Shown in pieces: positions 6,987 through 16,381 of a stretch of DNA of 64,000 nt. Below the pieces are notes generated by a model that saw only the letters and a program-made list of their open reading frames with translations, searched no databases and was not told the origin of the DNA. The position numbers and the translations under genes were made by a program. How positions within the stretch are numbered: the first letter of the stretch is position 1; every line of letters starts with the position of its first letter. Source of the stretch: Shimwellia blattae DSM 4481 = NBRC 105725 (lineage in GTDB: Bacteria > Pseudomonadota > Gammaproteobacteria > Enterobacterales > Enterobacteriaceae); contig NC_017910.1 of the NCBI RefSeq assembly GCF_000262305.1, forward strand, positions 2,418,001 through 2,482,000, read 5' to 3'.

Positions 6987-8096
6987 ATGTCTGATAACAG
7001 CCAGAAAAAAGTGATCGTCGGCATGTCCGGCGGTGTTGATTCCTCCGTCTCCGCCTACCTGTTGCAACAACAGGGATACAAGGTTGAGGGCCTGTTCATG
7101 AAGAACTGGGAAGAGGACGATGGCGAGGAATACTGCACCGCCGCCGCCGACCTGGCCGATGCCCAGGCCGTCTGCGATAAGCTGGGTATTGAACTGCACA
7201 CCGTCAACTTTGCCGCTGAATACTGGGACAATGTCTTCGAACTGTTCCTGGCGGAATATAAAGCCGGGCGGACACCGAACCCGGATATCCTGTGCAACAA
7301 AGAGATAAAATTTAAAGCCTTCCTGGAGTTTGCCGCCGAAGATCTGGGCGCGGATTATATCGCGACCGGCCACTACGTGCGCCGCCAGGACAGCGAAGGC
7401 ACCACGCGGCTGCTGCGCGGGCTCGATGGCAATAAAGATCAGAGCTACTTCCTGTACACCCTGAGCCATGAGCAAGTTGCCCAGAGCCTGTTCCCGGTGG
7501 GCGAGCTGGAAAAACCCGAAGTGCGCCGCATCGCAGAGCAGCTTGATCTGGCCACCGCGAAGAAAAAAGACTCCACCGGTATCTGTTTTATTGGCGAGCG
7601 TAAATTCCGCGAATTTCTCGGCCGCTACCTGCCCGCACAGCCGGGGAAAATCGTCACGGTCGACGGGGACGAAATCGGCCAGCACCAGGGGCTGATGTAC
7701 CACACCCTTGGTCAGCGTAAAGGGCTGGGGATCGGCGGTACCAAAGAGGGCAGCGAAGATCCGTGGTACGTGGTCGATAAAGACGTGGAAAACAATATTC
7801 TGGTGGTCGCCCAGGGGCATGAGCACCCGCGCCTGATGTCTGTCGGGCTGGTTGCCCAGCAGCTGCACTGGGTCTCCCGCGAGCCGCTGACCCGGGTCCT
7901 GCGCTGCACCGTGAAAACCCGCTACCGCCAGGAAGATATCCCCTGCACCGTCACCCCCCTTGGTGAAGACCGCATTGAAGTGCAGTTTGATTCGCCGGTT
8001 GCGGCCGTCACCCCCGGGCAGTCAGCGGTCTTTTATGACGGCGAAGTGTGCCTGGGCGGCGGTATTATCGAGCAGCGCCTGCCGCTACCCTGCTGA
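6987..8096 (+). CDS. mnmA: tRNA-specific 2-thiouridylase MnmA
   Basis: Thiolates U34 of tRNA-Lys, -Glu and -Gln, receiving sulfur through the Tus relay. Starting at MSDNSQKK (6987) gives 369 residues (368 in E. coli); an in-frame upstream ATG at 6942 adds 15 residues without family similarity. The PP-loop GMSGGVDSS (12-20) binds ATP, and the two catalytic cysteines are Cys103 (DILCNK) and Cys200 (STGICF). hflD follows after 29 bp and is probably co-transcribed. Confidence 0.97.
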   Translation: MSDNSQKKVIVGMSGGVDSSVSAYLLQQQGYKVEGLFMKNWEEDDGEEYCTAAADLADAQAVCDKLGIELHTVNFAAEYWDNVFELFLAEYKAGRTPNPDILCNKEIKFKAFLEFAAEDLGADYIATGHYVRRQDSEGTTRLLRGLDGNKDQSYFLYTLSHEQVAQSLFPVGELEKPEVRRIAEQLDLATAKKKDSTGICFIGERKFREFLGRYLPAQPGKIVTVDGDEIGQHQGLMYHTLGQRKGLGIGGTKEGSEDPWYVVDKDVENNILVVAQGHEHPRLMSVGLVAQQLHWVSREPLTRVLRCTVKTRYRQEDIPCTVTPLGEDRIEVQFDSPVAAVTPGQSAVFYDGEVCLGGGIIEQRLPLPC

Positions 8097-8125
8097 TACG
8101 TGCAGCACACAAAACAGGAGTTTTC

Positions 8126-8755
8126 GTGGCGAAAAATTATTACGACATCACGCTGGCGCTGGCAGGTATCTGCCAGTCTGCCAGGCTGGTTCAGCAACTG
8201 GCGCATCAGGGACACTGCGACACGGACGCCCTGCACACCATGCTGAACAGCGTTATCGATTTAAACCCCGCCTCTGCGCTGGGGGTATACGGTGGGCGCG
8301 AAGCAAACCTGCGCACCGGCCTGGAAACCCTGCTTGGCGTGCTTAACGCCAGCCAGCGCCAGGGAGCCGGGGCAGAGCTGACCCGCTATACCCTGAGCCT
8401 GATGGTGCTGGAGCGTAAGCTCTCGGCACGTAAAGAGGCCCTCGACACCCTGGGCCAGCGGATCGCGGGCCTGCAGCGCCAGCTGGACCATTTTGATCTG
8501 GAGTCCGACACCCTGATCAACGCCATGGCGGGCATTTATGTGGATGTGATAAGCCCGCTGGGGCCGCGCATTCAGGTCACCGGCTCCCCCACGGTTTTGC
8601 AAAGCCCCCAGGTACAGGCCAAAGTCCGGGCGACACTGCTGGCCGGGATCCGCTCAGCAGTCCTGTGGCACCAGTCAGGCGGTGGCCGCCTGCAACTTAT
8701 GTTTTCCCGTGGCCGCCTGACAACCCAGGCCAAACAAATTCTTGCACACTGTTAA
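8126..8755 (+). CDS. hflD: HflD, regulator of CII stability (lysogenization regulator)
   Basis: A 209-residue, mostly helical peripheral membrane protein. In E. coli it binds phage lambda CII and lowers its stability; its cellular role is unclear. The GTG at 8126 gives MAKNYYDITLALAGICQSARL, the exact family start, with AGGAG 7 bases upstream, and is preferred over the in-frame ATG at 8048 inside mnmA. Conserved segments include LGVLNASQRQG, LSLMVLERKL and ISPLGPRIQVTGSP. purB follows after 20 bp. It is slightly shorter at the C-terminus than E. coli HflD (213). Confidence 0.95.
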   Translation: MAKNYYDITLALAGICQSARLVQQLAHQGHCDTDALHTMLNSVIDLNPASALGVYGGREANLRTGLETLLGVLNASQRQGAGAELTRYTLSLMVLERKLSARKEALDTLGQRIAGLQRQLDHFDLESDTLINAMAGIYVDVISPLGPRIQVTGSPTVLQSPQVQAKVRATLLAGIRSAVLWHQSGGGRLQLMFSRGRLTTQAKQILAHC

Positions 8756-8775
8756 CCTCTCAGGAGTCTTGACTT

Positions 8776-10146
8776 ATGGAATTATCCTCACTGACCGCCG
8801 TTTCACCGATTGATGGACGCTACGGCGATAAGGTCAGCGCTCTGCGCGACATTTTCAGCGAATTTGGTTTGCTGAAATTCCGCGTACAGGTAGAAGTACG
8901 CTGGCTGCAAAAACTGGCCGCGCACGAAGCGATTGGGGAAGTTCCTGCTTTTCCCCAGGACGCAATCGGTTTCCTTGATGATATCGTCGCGCAGTTCAGT
9001 GTGGAAGATGCCGCGCGGATCAAGACCATCGAGCGCACCACCAACCACGATGTGAAAGCGGTGGAATATTTCCTGAAAGAGAAAGTGGCCGCCGTGCCGG
9101 CACTGCACGCGGTGTCTGAATTTATTCACTTTGCCTGCACCTCCGAGGACATTAACAACCTGTCCCACGCCCTGATGCTGCAAACCGCCCGCCAGGAGGT
9201 GATCCTGCCGGTGTGGCGCAACATCATCAGCGCCATACGCAGCCTGGCAGAGCAGTACCGCGACATCCCCCTGCTCTCCCGCACCCACGGCCAGCCCGCT
9301 ACCCCGTCCACCATGGGTAAAGAAATGGCTAACGTGGCCTACCGGATGGAACGCCAGTACCGCCAGCTGGAACAGGTAGAAATTCTGGGCAAAATCAACG
9401 GCGCGGTGGGCAACTATAACGCCCATATCGCCGCCTACCCGGAAGTGGACTGGCACGCCTTCAGCGAATCCTTCGTGACCTCTCTCGGCATAACCTGGAA
9501 CCCGTACACCACCCAGATTGAGCCCCACGACTATATCGCCGAACTGTTCGACTGCATCGCGCGCTTTAACACGATCCTTATCGACTTTGATCGCGACGTA
9601 TGGGGCTATATCGCCCTTGGCCACTTCAAACAGAAAACCGTCGCCGGTGAGATTGGCTCCTCCACCATGCCGCATAAGGTCAACCCCATCGACTTCGAAA
9701 ACTCCGAAGGTAACCTCGGGTTGTCCAACGCGGTGCTCCAGCATCTGGCCAGCAAACTGCCGGTTTCCCGCTGGCAGCGCGATCTGACCGACTCCACCGT
9801 GCTGCGTAACCTCGGCGTGGGCGTGGGCTACGCGCTGATAGCCTACCAGTCCACCCTCAAAGGGGTGGGTAAACTGGAAGTAAACCGCGACCACCTGCTT
9901 GATGAGCTGGACCACAACTGGGAAGTGCTGGCCGAGCCTATCCAGACGGTGATGCGCCGCTACGGTATTGAGAAGCCTTACGAGAAGCTCAAAGAGTTAA
10001 CCCGCGGCAAACGGGTAGATGCTCAGGGGATGAAAGACTTTATCGACGGTCTGGCCCTGCCGGAAGAAGAAAAAATCCGCCTGAAAGCCATGACCCCGGC
10101 AAACTACCTGGGTTACGCGGTTCAGCTGGTCGATACCCTGAAATAA
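8776..10146 (+). CDS. purB: Adenylosuccinate lyase
   Basis: Catalyses two fumarate-releasing steps of purine synthesis: SAICAR to AICAR, and adenylosuccinate to AMP. The 456-residue length matches E. coli PurB. Visible are the substrate segments TSEDINN (about 122-128) and SRTHGQPATPSTMGKE with the catalytic histidine at about 171, and the fumarase/aspartase superfamily signature GSSTMPHKVNPIDFENSEG at about 294-312, whose mobile loop carries the second catalytic serine. A CAGGAG ribosome-binding site precedes the ATG. Context hflD-purB-phoP is standard. Confidence 0.98.
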   Translation: MELSSLTAVSPIDGRYGDKVSALRDIFSEFGLLKFRVQVEVRWLQKLAAHEAIGEVPAFPQDAIGFLDDIVAQFSVEDAARIKTIERTTNHDVKAVEYFLKEKVAAVPALHAVSEFIHFACTSEDINNLSHALMLQTARQEVILPVWRNIISAIRSLAEQYRDIPLLSRTHGQPATPSTMGKEMANVAYRMERQYRQLEQVEILGKINGAVGNYNAHIAAYPEVDWHAFSESFVTSLGITWNPYTTQIEPHDYIAELFDCIARFNTILIDFDRDVWGYIALGHFKQKTVAGEIGSSTMPHKVNPIDFENSEGNLGLSNAVLQHLASKLPVSRWQRDLTDSTVLRNLGVGVGYALIAYQSTLKGVGKLEVNRDHLLDELDHNWEVLAEPIQTVMRRYGIEKPYEKLKELTRGKRVDAQGMKDFIDGLALPEEEKIRLKAMTPANYLGYAVQLVDTLK

Positions 10147-10196
10147 TGGCCCGCGGGCTGGCGGCTGTTCGGCGGCCGGCCCGCGCTCCTTTTTTA
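10147..10196 (+). terminator. Rho-independent terminator of purB
   Basis: GCGGGCTGGC and its partly mismatched complement GGCCGGCCCGC fold into a G+C-rich hairpin followed by CTCCTTTTTTA, directly after the purB stop. Confidence 0.8.
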
Positions 10197-10197
10197 T

Positions 10198-10232
10198 CGT
10201 TTACTCATTGTTTATCCCGCTGCCACAATAAT
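10198..10232 (+). promoter_or_regulatory. PhoP box and promoter of phoPQ
   Basis: Direct repeat CGTTTA-CTCAT-TGTTTA at 10198-10214 matches the PhoP box (G/T)GTTTA-N5-(G/T)GTTTA except for the first base. AATAAT at 10227-10232 lies where a -10 should be, 12 bp after the box. This is the architecture of PhoP-activated promoters, in which the box replaces the -35 element, and fits autoregulation of phoPQ. Confidence 0.88.
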
Positions 10233-10274
10233 TCGCGGTAGACTTAGGAAATGATTTAATCAGGAGAATCCACC

Positions 10275-10949
10275 ATGCGCGTATTAGTTGTAGAAGATAA
10301 TGCTCTGCTGCGTCATCACCTGCAGGTACAATTACGCGAGCTCGGCCACCAGGTTGACGCCGCGGAAGATGCCAAAGAAGCAGACTATTTTCTCAATGAA
10401 CATATGCCCGATGTTGCCATCGTCGATCTTGGGTTGCCTGATGAAGACGGAATGTCGATGATCCGCCGCTGGCGCAGCCACAATATCATCTTACCGATTC
10501 TGGTGCTTACCGCCCGGGAAGGCTGGCAGGATAAAGTCGAAGTGCTGGGCGCCGGGGCAGACGATTACGTCACCAAACCGTTCCATCTGGAAGAAGTCGT
10601 TGCCCGTATGCAGGCGCTGCTGCGCCGCAACAGCGGCCTGGCCTCGCAGGTTATCACCATGGCACCGTTCCAGATTGATCTCTCCCGCCGGGAGCTCTCT
10701 ATTAACGACACCCCGATAAAACTGACCGCCTTTGAGTACACCATTATCGAAACGCTGATCCGCAACACCGGCAAAGTGGTGAGCAAAGATTCGCTGATGC
10801 TCCAGCTCTACCCGGATGCAGAGCTGCGCGAAAGCCACACTATCGACGTGCTGATGGGCCGCCTGCGTAAAAAAATCCAGGCGCAGCACGCCAGCGATGT
10901 CATCACCACCGTGCGCGGCCAGGGATACCGTTTTGATCTGACACCATGA
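10275..10949 (+). CDS. phoP: Response regulator PhoP
   Basis: OmpR-family response regulator of the low-Mg2+/antimicrobial-peptide response; 224 residues. The receiver domain (1-120) has the acidic pocket VVEDN, the phosphoacceptor Asp51 (AIVDLGLPDEDG) and the KPF motif (about 101-103). The C-terminal winged helix (about 125-220) ends TTVRGQGYRFDL. CAGGAG lies just upstream of the ATG. It overlaps phoQ by 4 bases (ATGA), so sensor and regulator are translationally coupled. A PhoP box lies 60-77 bases upstream. Confidence 0.98.
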   Translation: MRVLVVEDNALLRHHLQVQLRELGHQVDAAEDAKEADYFLNEHMPDVAIVDLGLPDEDGMSMIRRWRSHNIILPILVLTAREGWQDKVEVLGAGADDYVTKPFHLEEVVARMQALLRRNSGLASQVITMAPFQIDLSRRELSINDTPIKLTAFEYTIIETLIRNTGKVVSKDSLMLQLYPDAELRESHTIDVLMGRLRKKIQAQHASDVITTVRGQGYRFDLTP

Positions 10950-12409
10950 AGCACCTTTTACGTTCCCTTTTTCCCCTGTCGCTGCGGGTTCGCTTTCTTC
11001 TTGCGACCGCAGCCGTCGTTCTGGTGCTGTCGCTGGCCTATGGGGTGGTCGCCCTGCTCGGTTACAGCGTGAGCTTTGATAAAACCACCTTCCGGCTGCT
11101 GCGCGGTGAAAGCAATCTGTTCTACACCCTCGCCCGCTGGGAAGACGGCAAAATCACCCTTGATGTTCCCGAGCATCTTGATCTCCAGAGCCCGACGCTA
11201 ACGTTTATCTACGACGAGCACGGTAAACTGCTCTGGTCCCAGCGCCAGGTGCCGTGGCTGGAAAAACACATCAAACCCGAGTGGCTGAAATCCAACGGAT
11301 TCCACGAGCTGGAGGCCAGTTACGCCTCATCGCGGGTGCTGGTGGGCAATAACCACGCCGTGCAGCGCAAGCTCAGCGATATCCATGACGACGACAGCGA
11401 CGAAGAGCTCACCCACTCAATTGCGGTAAACCGTTACCCGGCCACCGGCATTATGCCCGCCCTGACCATGGTGGTGGTGGATAAAATCCCTATCGAGCTT
11501 AAGCGCTCCTACATGGTGTGGAGCTGGTTTGTCTACGTGCTGCTGGCTAACCTGCTGCTGGTGGTGCCGCTGCTGTGGCTGGCGGCCTGGTGGAGCCTGC
11601 GCCCCATTGAAGCCCTGGCCCGGGAAGTGCGCGAGCTTGAGGATCACAACCGGGATACGCTTAACCCGACCACCACCCGGGAGCTGACCAGCCTGGTGCG
11701 TAACCTGAACCGGCTGCTCAAAAGCGAGCGCGAGCGTTACGACAAATACCGCACCACGCTTACCGATCTCACCCACAGCCTGAAAACACCGCTGGCGGTG
11801 CTGCAAAGCACCCTGCGGGCGCTGCGCACCGATAAGCTCTCCGTGCGCCAGGCCGAGCCGGTGATGCTGGAGCAAATCAGCCGGATCTCCCAGCAGATTG
11901 GCTACTACCTGCACCGGGCCAGTATGCGCAGCGGCAGCGCGCTGTTAAGCCGCGAGCTGCACCCGGTGGCCCCGCTGCTGGACAATCTCACCTCCGCCCT
12001 GAATAAGGTCTACCAGAATAAAGGGGTCTCCATTTCGCTGAATATCTCGCCGGAGATAACCTTTATCGGCGAGCAGAACGACTTTATGGAAGTGCTGGGC
12101 AACGTGCTGGATAACGCCTGCAAATATTGCCTGGAGTTTGTCGATATCAGCGCCCGCCAGGATGAAGAGACCCTGCACCTGATTGTGGAAGACGACGGCC
12201 CCGGTATTCCCGAAAGCAAACGCAGCCTGGTGTTTGACCGGGGCCAGCGGGCCGATACCCTGCGCCCGGGGCAAGGGGTGGGGCTATCCGTCGCCCGGGA
12301 GATAGTCGAACAGTACGACGGGCATATTCTGCCCAGCGACAGCCCCCTGGGCGGCGCCAGAATGGAAATTATTTTTGGCCGCCAGAACGCCACCGGTGAA
12401 GATAATTAA
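10946..12409 (+). CDS. phoQ: Sensor histidine kinase/phosphatase PhoQ
   Basis: Inner-membrane sensor of periplasmic Mg2+, acidic pH and cationic peptides; it phosphorylates and dephosphorylates PhoP. 487 residues: TM1 about 17-38, a periplasmic sensor domain about 45-190 with the acidic surface patch HDDDSDEE (147-154) that binds divalent cations at the membrane, TM2 about 193-214, HAMP about 215-265, the phosphoacceptor His277 in THSLKTPLAV, and an ATPase domain with N-box NVLDNACKYC and G-boxes DDGPGIP and GQGVGLS. Nothing is truncated. roxA follows in the same direction, as in E. coli. Confidence 0.98.
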   Translation: MKHLLRSLFPLSLRVRFLLATAAVVLVLSLAYGVVALLGYSVSFDKTTFRLLRGESNLFYTLARWEDGKITLDVPEHLDLQSPTLTFIYDEHGKLLWSQRQVPWLEKHIKPEWLKSNGFHELEASYASSRVLVGNNHAVQRKLSDIHDDDSDEELTHSIAVNRYPATGIMPALTMVVVDKIPIELKRSYMVWSWFVYVLLANLLLVVPLLWLAAWWSLRPIEALAREVRELEDHNRDTLNPTTTRELTSLVRNLNRLLKSERERYDKYRTTLTDLTHSLKTPLAVLQSTLRALRTDKLSVRQAEPVMLEQISRISQQIGYYLHRASMRSGSALLSRELHPVAPLLDNLTSALNKVYQNKGVSISLNISPEITFIGEQNDFMEVLGNVLDNACKYCLEFVDISARQDEETLHLIVEDDGPGIPESKRSLVFDRGQRADTLRPGQGVGLSVAREIVEQYDGHILPSDSPLGGARMEIIFGRQNATGEDN

Positions 12410-12486
12410 CCGAAAAGCCTGCAGCGATCATGCAGAAAAAAGACGATCCGTTATACTCCCGGTCAGGTACTCAGCCGGATGACAAC

Positions 12487-13608
12487 ATGGATTATCACAT
12501 CGCTCTTAATCAGGCCGACTTTATTCAGCGCTACTGGCAAAAAAAACCCGTAGTGCTCAAGCGCGGCTTTATCAATTTTATTGATCCCATCACCCCGGAT
12601 GAACTGGCCGGGCTGGCAATGGAAACGGAAGTAGACAGCCGCCTGGTGAGCCATCTTGAGGGCCAGTGGGACGTCCGACACGGCCCGTTTGAAAGCTACG
12701 ATCATCTGGGCGAAACCAACTGGTCGCTGCTGGTTCAGGCGGTTAACCACTGGCACGAAGCCACCACCGGGCTGATGCACGCGTTCCGCTTCCTGCCGGA
12801 CTGGCGAACCGATGATCTGATGATCTCCTTCTCGGTGCCCGGCGGCGGCGTTGGTCCTCACCTGGATCAGTACGACGTGTTTATTATTCAGGGCACCGGC
12901 CGCCGCCGCTGGCGGGTGGGTGAAAAGCTGCCGCTAAAACAGCACTGCCCGCACCCGGACCTGCTACAGGTGGATCCTTTCGAAGCCATCATCGACGAAG
13001 AGATGGAGCCCGGGGATATTCTCTATATTCCGCCCGGTTTCCCCCATGAAGGCTACGCCCTGGAAAATTCACTGAATTACTCCGTCGGGTTCCGCGCCCC
13101 CAACACCCGGGAGCTTATCAGCGGCTTTGCGGATTATGTATTACAGCGCGAGCTGGGGAACCAGTATTACAGCGATCCGGATCTCCCGGCCCGGGAAAAC
13201 CCGGCGGATATCCTGCCCGCGGAGCTGGAAAAAGCCCGGACGATGATGCTGGAGCTTATCCACCAGCCGGAGCAGTTTACCCGGTGGTTTGGCGAGTTTA
13301 TCTCTCAGTCACGCCACGAGCTGGATATTGCCCCGCCGGAGCCCCCCTACCAGCCGGATGAAATCTACGACGCGCTTAAGCAGGGCGAAACGCTGACCCG
13401 CCTTGGCGGTTTACGGGTGCTGCGCATTGGCAACGAGGTGTATGTTAACGGTGAGCTGATTGACAGCCCGCACCGCCCGGCCCTGAGCGCCCTGGCCCAA
13501 CATATCGAGCTGCGGGAAGAGGCCTTTGGCGATGCCCTGGAAGATCCGGTGTTTCTGGCTATGCTTGCCGCGCTGGTTAACAGCGGCTACTGGTATTTCG
13601 CCGGGTAA
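12487..13608 (+). CDS. roxA: Ribosomal protein uL16 arginine hydroxylase RoxA
   Basis: JmjC-type 2-oxoglutarate/Fe(II) oxygenase that hydroxylates an arginine of ribosomal protein L16. The start at 12487 (MDYHIALNQADFI) gives 373 residues, equal to the E. coli protein (formerly YcfD); an in-frame ATG at 12430 adds 19 unrelated residues. The iron-binding triad is visible: His125 and Asp127 in GPHLDQYD, and the distal histidine at about 187 in GFPHEGYAL. Dimerisation and C-terminal winged-helix regions follow. It lies directly after phoQ and converges on pepT. Confidence 0.96.
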   Translation: MDYHIALNQADFIQRYWQKKPVVLKRGFINFIDPITPDELAGLAMETEVDSRLVSHLEGQWDVRHGPFESYDHLGETNWSLLVQAVNHWHEATTGLMHAFRFLPDWRTDDLMISFSVPGGGVGPHLDQYDVFIIQGTGRRRWRVGEKLPLKQHCPHPDLLQVDPFEAIIDEEMEPGDILYIPPGFPHEGYALENSLNYSVGFRAPNTRELISGFADYVLQRELGNQYYSDPDLPARENPADILPAELEKARTMMLELIHQPEQFTRWFGEFISQSRHELDIAPPEPPYQPDEIYDALKQGETLTRLGGLRVLRIGNEVYVNGELIDSPHRPALSALAQHIELREEAFGDALEDPVFLAMLAALVNSGYWYFAG

Positions 13609-13615
13609 CCACGCA

Positions 13616-13637
13616 AGCGGGCCCGCCCGGGCCCGCT
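13616..13637. terminator. G+C-rich hairpin between convergent roxA and pepT
   Basis: AGCGGGCCCG-CC-CGGGCCCGCT is a near-perfect inverted repeat in the 32-bp gap between the two stops. No long U-run follows on either strand, so it may act as a bidirectional, less efficient terminator. Confidence 0.55.
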
Positions 13638-13640
13638 GAT

Positions 13641-14864
13641 TTAGCGCGTAGTGCTGAGCTCGGCAATCCGCACAATCACCTGCACGGCTTTTGCCATCCC
13701 TTCGAGGGTAATAAACTCATGCTTACCGTGGAAGTTGTAGCCGCCGGTAAACAGATTCGGGCAGGGTAACCCTTTAAACGACAGCTGGGCGCCGTCTGTC
13801 CCGCCACGGATGGGTTTCATATCCGGTTCAATACCGCAGTCCAGCATCGACTGGCGCGCAATATCAATAATATGCGGGTGGGCCATGACCTTCTCGCGCA
13901 TATTGTAGTAGCTGTCATCAATCACCAGTTCGATATAGCAATCCGGGTGCAGCCCTTTACCGACCTTTTTCGCAATCTCCATCATCCGCCGCTTGCGGGC
14001 CTCGAACCCTTCGCGCTCAAAATCGCGGATGATATAGTGCATCTCTGCCCGGTCGACGCTGCCCTTCATTGAGGTCAGGTGATAAAAGCCCTGATAGCCG
14101 TCGGTCTTCTCTGGCGACTCTTCTGCCGGGATCTCTGCATGAATACGCGCCGCCAGGGAGAGGGCATTCACCATCACCCCTTTGGCGGTGCCGGGGTGCA
14201 CATTATTGCCGACAATTTTTATTGTCACTGACGCGGCGTTAAAATTCTCATACTCCAGCTCGCCAACACCGCCGCCGTCAACCGTATAGGCCCAGTCAGC
14301 GCCGAAGGCTTCCACATCAAACCAGGCCGCCCCTTTACCGACTTCCTCATCCGGGGTAAATGCCACCCGGATATCGCCGTGGGGAATGTTTTTGCCCTTC
14401 AGGGTTGCCAGCGCCGTCATGATTTCCGCAATACCGGATTTATCGTCCGCCCCGAGCAGGGTTTTACCGTCAGTGGTGATAAGCGTCTGACCAAGTAGCT
14501 GATGCAGCACCGGGAACATCACCGGCGAGAGCACCTCATCGCCAATGCCCAGGGCAATATCGCCGCCGCGATAGTTTTCCACGATCTGCGGCCGGACATG
14601 CTTTCCGCTGAAATCCGGCGCCGTATCCACGTGGGCAATAAAACCGATAACCGGCACATCACCGGCCACGTTTGCCGGGAGTGTCCCCATCACGGTGCCG
14701 TGTTCGCTGAGGGTGACACTGGTAAGCCCCATCTCTTCCATCTGGGATTTAAGCAGGTTCAGTAATTTCCACTGGCCTTCGGTACTGGGCACCTGCTTGA
14801 CGCCGGGCCTGGACTGGGTATCCAGCGCGACGTACTGCAAAAAACGTTCAAGTAATTTATCCAT
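13641..14864 (-). CDS. pepT: Peptidase T (tripeptide aminopeptidase)
   Basis: M20 metallopeptidase that removes the N-terminal residue of tripeptides; cytosolic, two zinc ions. The start at MDKLLERFLQY (14864) gives 407 residues (408 in E. coli); seven upstream codons are in frame but without similarity. Metal and catalytic residues are seen in AHVDTAPD (His78, Asp80), LLGADDKSG (Asp140), TPDEEVGKG (catalytic and metal Glu about 173-174), the VDGGG segment (about 196) and a late HGKHEF histidine. In E. coli and Salmonella it is induced by anaerobiosis through FNR. Confidence 0.96.
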   Translation of the reverse strand: MDKLLERFLQYVALDTQSRPGVKQVPSTEGQWKLLNLLKSQMEEMGLTSVTLSEHGTVMGTLPANVAGDVPVIGFIAHVDTAPDFSGKHVRPQIVENYRGGDIALGIGDEVLSPVMFPVLHQLLGQTLITTDGKTLLGADDKSGIAEIMTALATLKGKNIPHGDIRVAFTPDEEVGKGAAWFDVEAFGADWAYTVDGGGVGELEYENFNAASVTIKIVGNNVHPGTAKGVMVNALSLAARIHAEIPAEESPEKTDGYQGFYHLTSMKGSVDRAEMHYIIRDFEREGFEARKRRMMEIAKKVGKGLHPDCYIELVIDDSYYNMREKVMAHPHIIDIARQSMLDCGIEPDMKPIRGGTDGAQLSFKGLPCPNLFTGGYNFHGKHEFITLEGMAKAVQVIVRIAELSTTR

Positions 14865-15244
14865 CTCACCACCCTCTTCTGACAAGCCAGTATTATCGAT
14901 AAGCCGCTAATGACAAATATTGCGTCAAGTCACTTTTAACCCGGCAAGGTTAAAAATTCTGCACAATCCGGCCTTGTCTGGTGTTTTTTTACCCACCCGG
15001 CGCCCCGGTAAAATTCCCGGCCCCGCCCTTCGGGAGAGCGGGGATTTAACCCGCTATCTACCGCACAATAACAATGACTATAGCCGCAAATCATTCGCGG
15101 GATTTAATCCGCCGATTAGTGTCCCAGAGCATTGGCGATTAAGGTGGTTTGCCGTAGAATGCCAGCCCTTACTTAACCGAGTGTCAAACCCAAAGGTGGT
15201 TAATCACAAACCCCGCATCCGGCTAATAACAGGATGCGTTATTA
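14865..15244. other. Divergent control region between pepT and potA
   Basis: 380 bases without a gene; it must carry the pepT and potABCD promoters. A G+C-rich inverted repeat-like segment (CCCCGCCCTTCGGGAGAGCGGGG, about 15022-15044) could fold in the potA leader. I do not see a clear FNR box here by eye. Confidence 0.5.
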
Positions 15245-16381
15245 ATGGGACAGCGTAAAAAATTGAACAGACCAACACGTCCGCTCACTCCACTGGTGAA
15301 ACTGGTGGATATTCGTAAAAGTTTTGACAGCAAGACAGTGATCCCCGACCTCTCCCTGACTATCAATCACGGCGAATTTCTGACTCTGCTGGGCCCCTCC
15401 GGTTGCGGTAAAACCACGGTTTTACGCTTACTGGCCGGGCTGGAAAATGTCGATAGCGGATCGATCTATCTGGATGACGAAGACATTACCCATATCCCTG
15501 CGGAAAACCGCCACGTCAACACCGTATTCCAGAGCTATGCGCTGTTTCCCCATATGACGGTGTTTGAAAACGTCGCCTTTGGGCTAAGAATGCAAAAAAC
15601 GCCAGCCCCGGAGCTCCACCAGCGCGTGGTCGATGCCCTGAAAATGGTGCAACTGGACGAGTTTGCCCAGCGCAAGCCGCACCAGCTGTCTGGCGGCCAG
15701 CAGCAGCGCGTGGCCATTGCCCGGGCGGTGGTGAACAAGCCCCGGTTACTGTTACTGGATGAATCCCTCTCGGCGCTGGACTACAAACTGCGCAAACAGA
15801 TGCAAAACGAACTCAAAGCCCTGCAGCGTAAACTGGGGATCACCTTTGTGTTTGTGACCCATGATCAGGAAGAAGCCCTGACCATGTCGGACCGTATCGT
15901 GGTGATGCGCGACGGGCGCATAGAGCAGGACGGCACACCGCGCGAAATCTATGAAGAGCCCAAAAACCTCTTCGTGGCGAGTTTTATTGGCGAGATTAAT
16001 ATCTTCGATGCGGTCGTCCACGAGCGGGTGGATGAACAGCGGGTGCGCGCCTGTGTGGAAGGCCGCGAGTGCTTTATTTATGTGAATTTTCCGGTCTGGC
16101 CGGGCCAGAAACTGAATGTGCTGCTGCGCCCGGAAGATTTGCGGGTTGAAGAGGTCAACCACGAGAACGACGTGGAAGAGCTGGTCGGTTACGTGCGCGA
16201 GCGCAACTACAAGGGAATGACCCTGGAATCTACCGTGGAGCTGGAGAGCGGCAAAATCGTCATGGTCAGTGAATTCTTTAACGAGGATGACCCGGCCTTC
16301 GACCACTCTCTGGATCAGAAGATGGCGGTAAGCTGGGTGGAAAGCTGGGAGGTCGTGCTGGCAGATGAAAACCTCGCGTAA
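15245..16381 (+). CDS. potA: Spermidine/putrescine ABC transporter ATPase PotA
   Basis: Cytosolic ATPase of the PotABCD polyamine importer, 378 residues. The ABC domain has Walker A GPSGCGKTT (about 49-57), the Q-loop in FQSYALFPHM, the signature LSGGQQQRVAIARA, Walker B LLLLDESLSALD (serine where many have proline, as in E. coli PotA) and the switch histidine in VFVTHDQEEA. The C-terminal OB-like regulatory domain (about 245-378) is present. It overlaps potB by 17 bases, and potB-C-D follow with 4-base overlaps, forming one operon. Confidence 0.97.
   Translation: MGQRKKLNRPTRPLTPLVKLVDIRKSFDSKTVIPDLSLTINHGEFLTLLGPSGCGKTTVLRLLAGLENVDSGSIYLDDEDITHIPAENRHVNTVFQSYALFPHMTVFENVAFGLRMQKTPAPELHQRVVDALKMVQLDEFAQRKPHQLSGGQQQRVAIARAVVNKPRLLLLDESLSALDYKLRKQMQNELKALQRKLGITFVFVTHDQEEALTMSDRIVVMRDGRIEQDGTPREIYEEPKNLFVASFIGEINIFDAVVHERVDEQRVRACVEGRECFIYVNFPVWPGQKLNVLLRPEDLRVEEVNHENDVEELVGYVRERNYKGMTLESTVELESGKIVMVSEFFNEDDPAFDHSLDQKMAVSWVESWEVVLADENLA

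Noticed and set aside
6945..7868. 307-codon open frame antisense to mnmA
   Set aside because: Shadow of mnmA; no independent evidence.
8803..9915. 370-codon open frame antisense to purB
   Set aside because: Mirror of purB codon bias, His/Val/Gly-rich; no ribosome-binding site.
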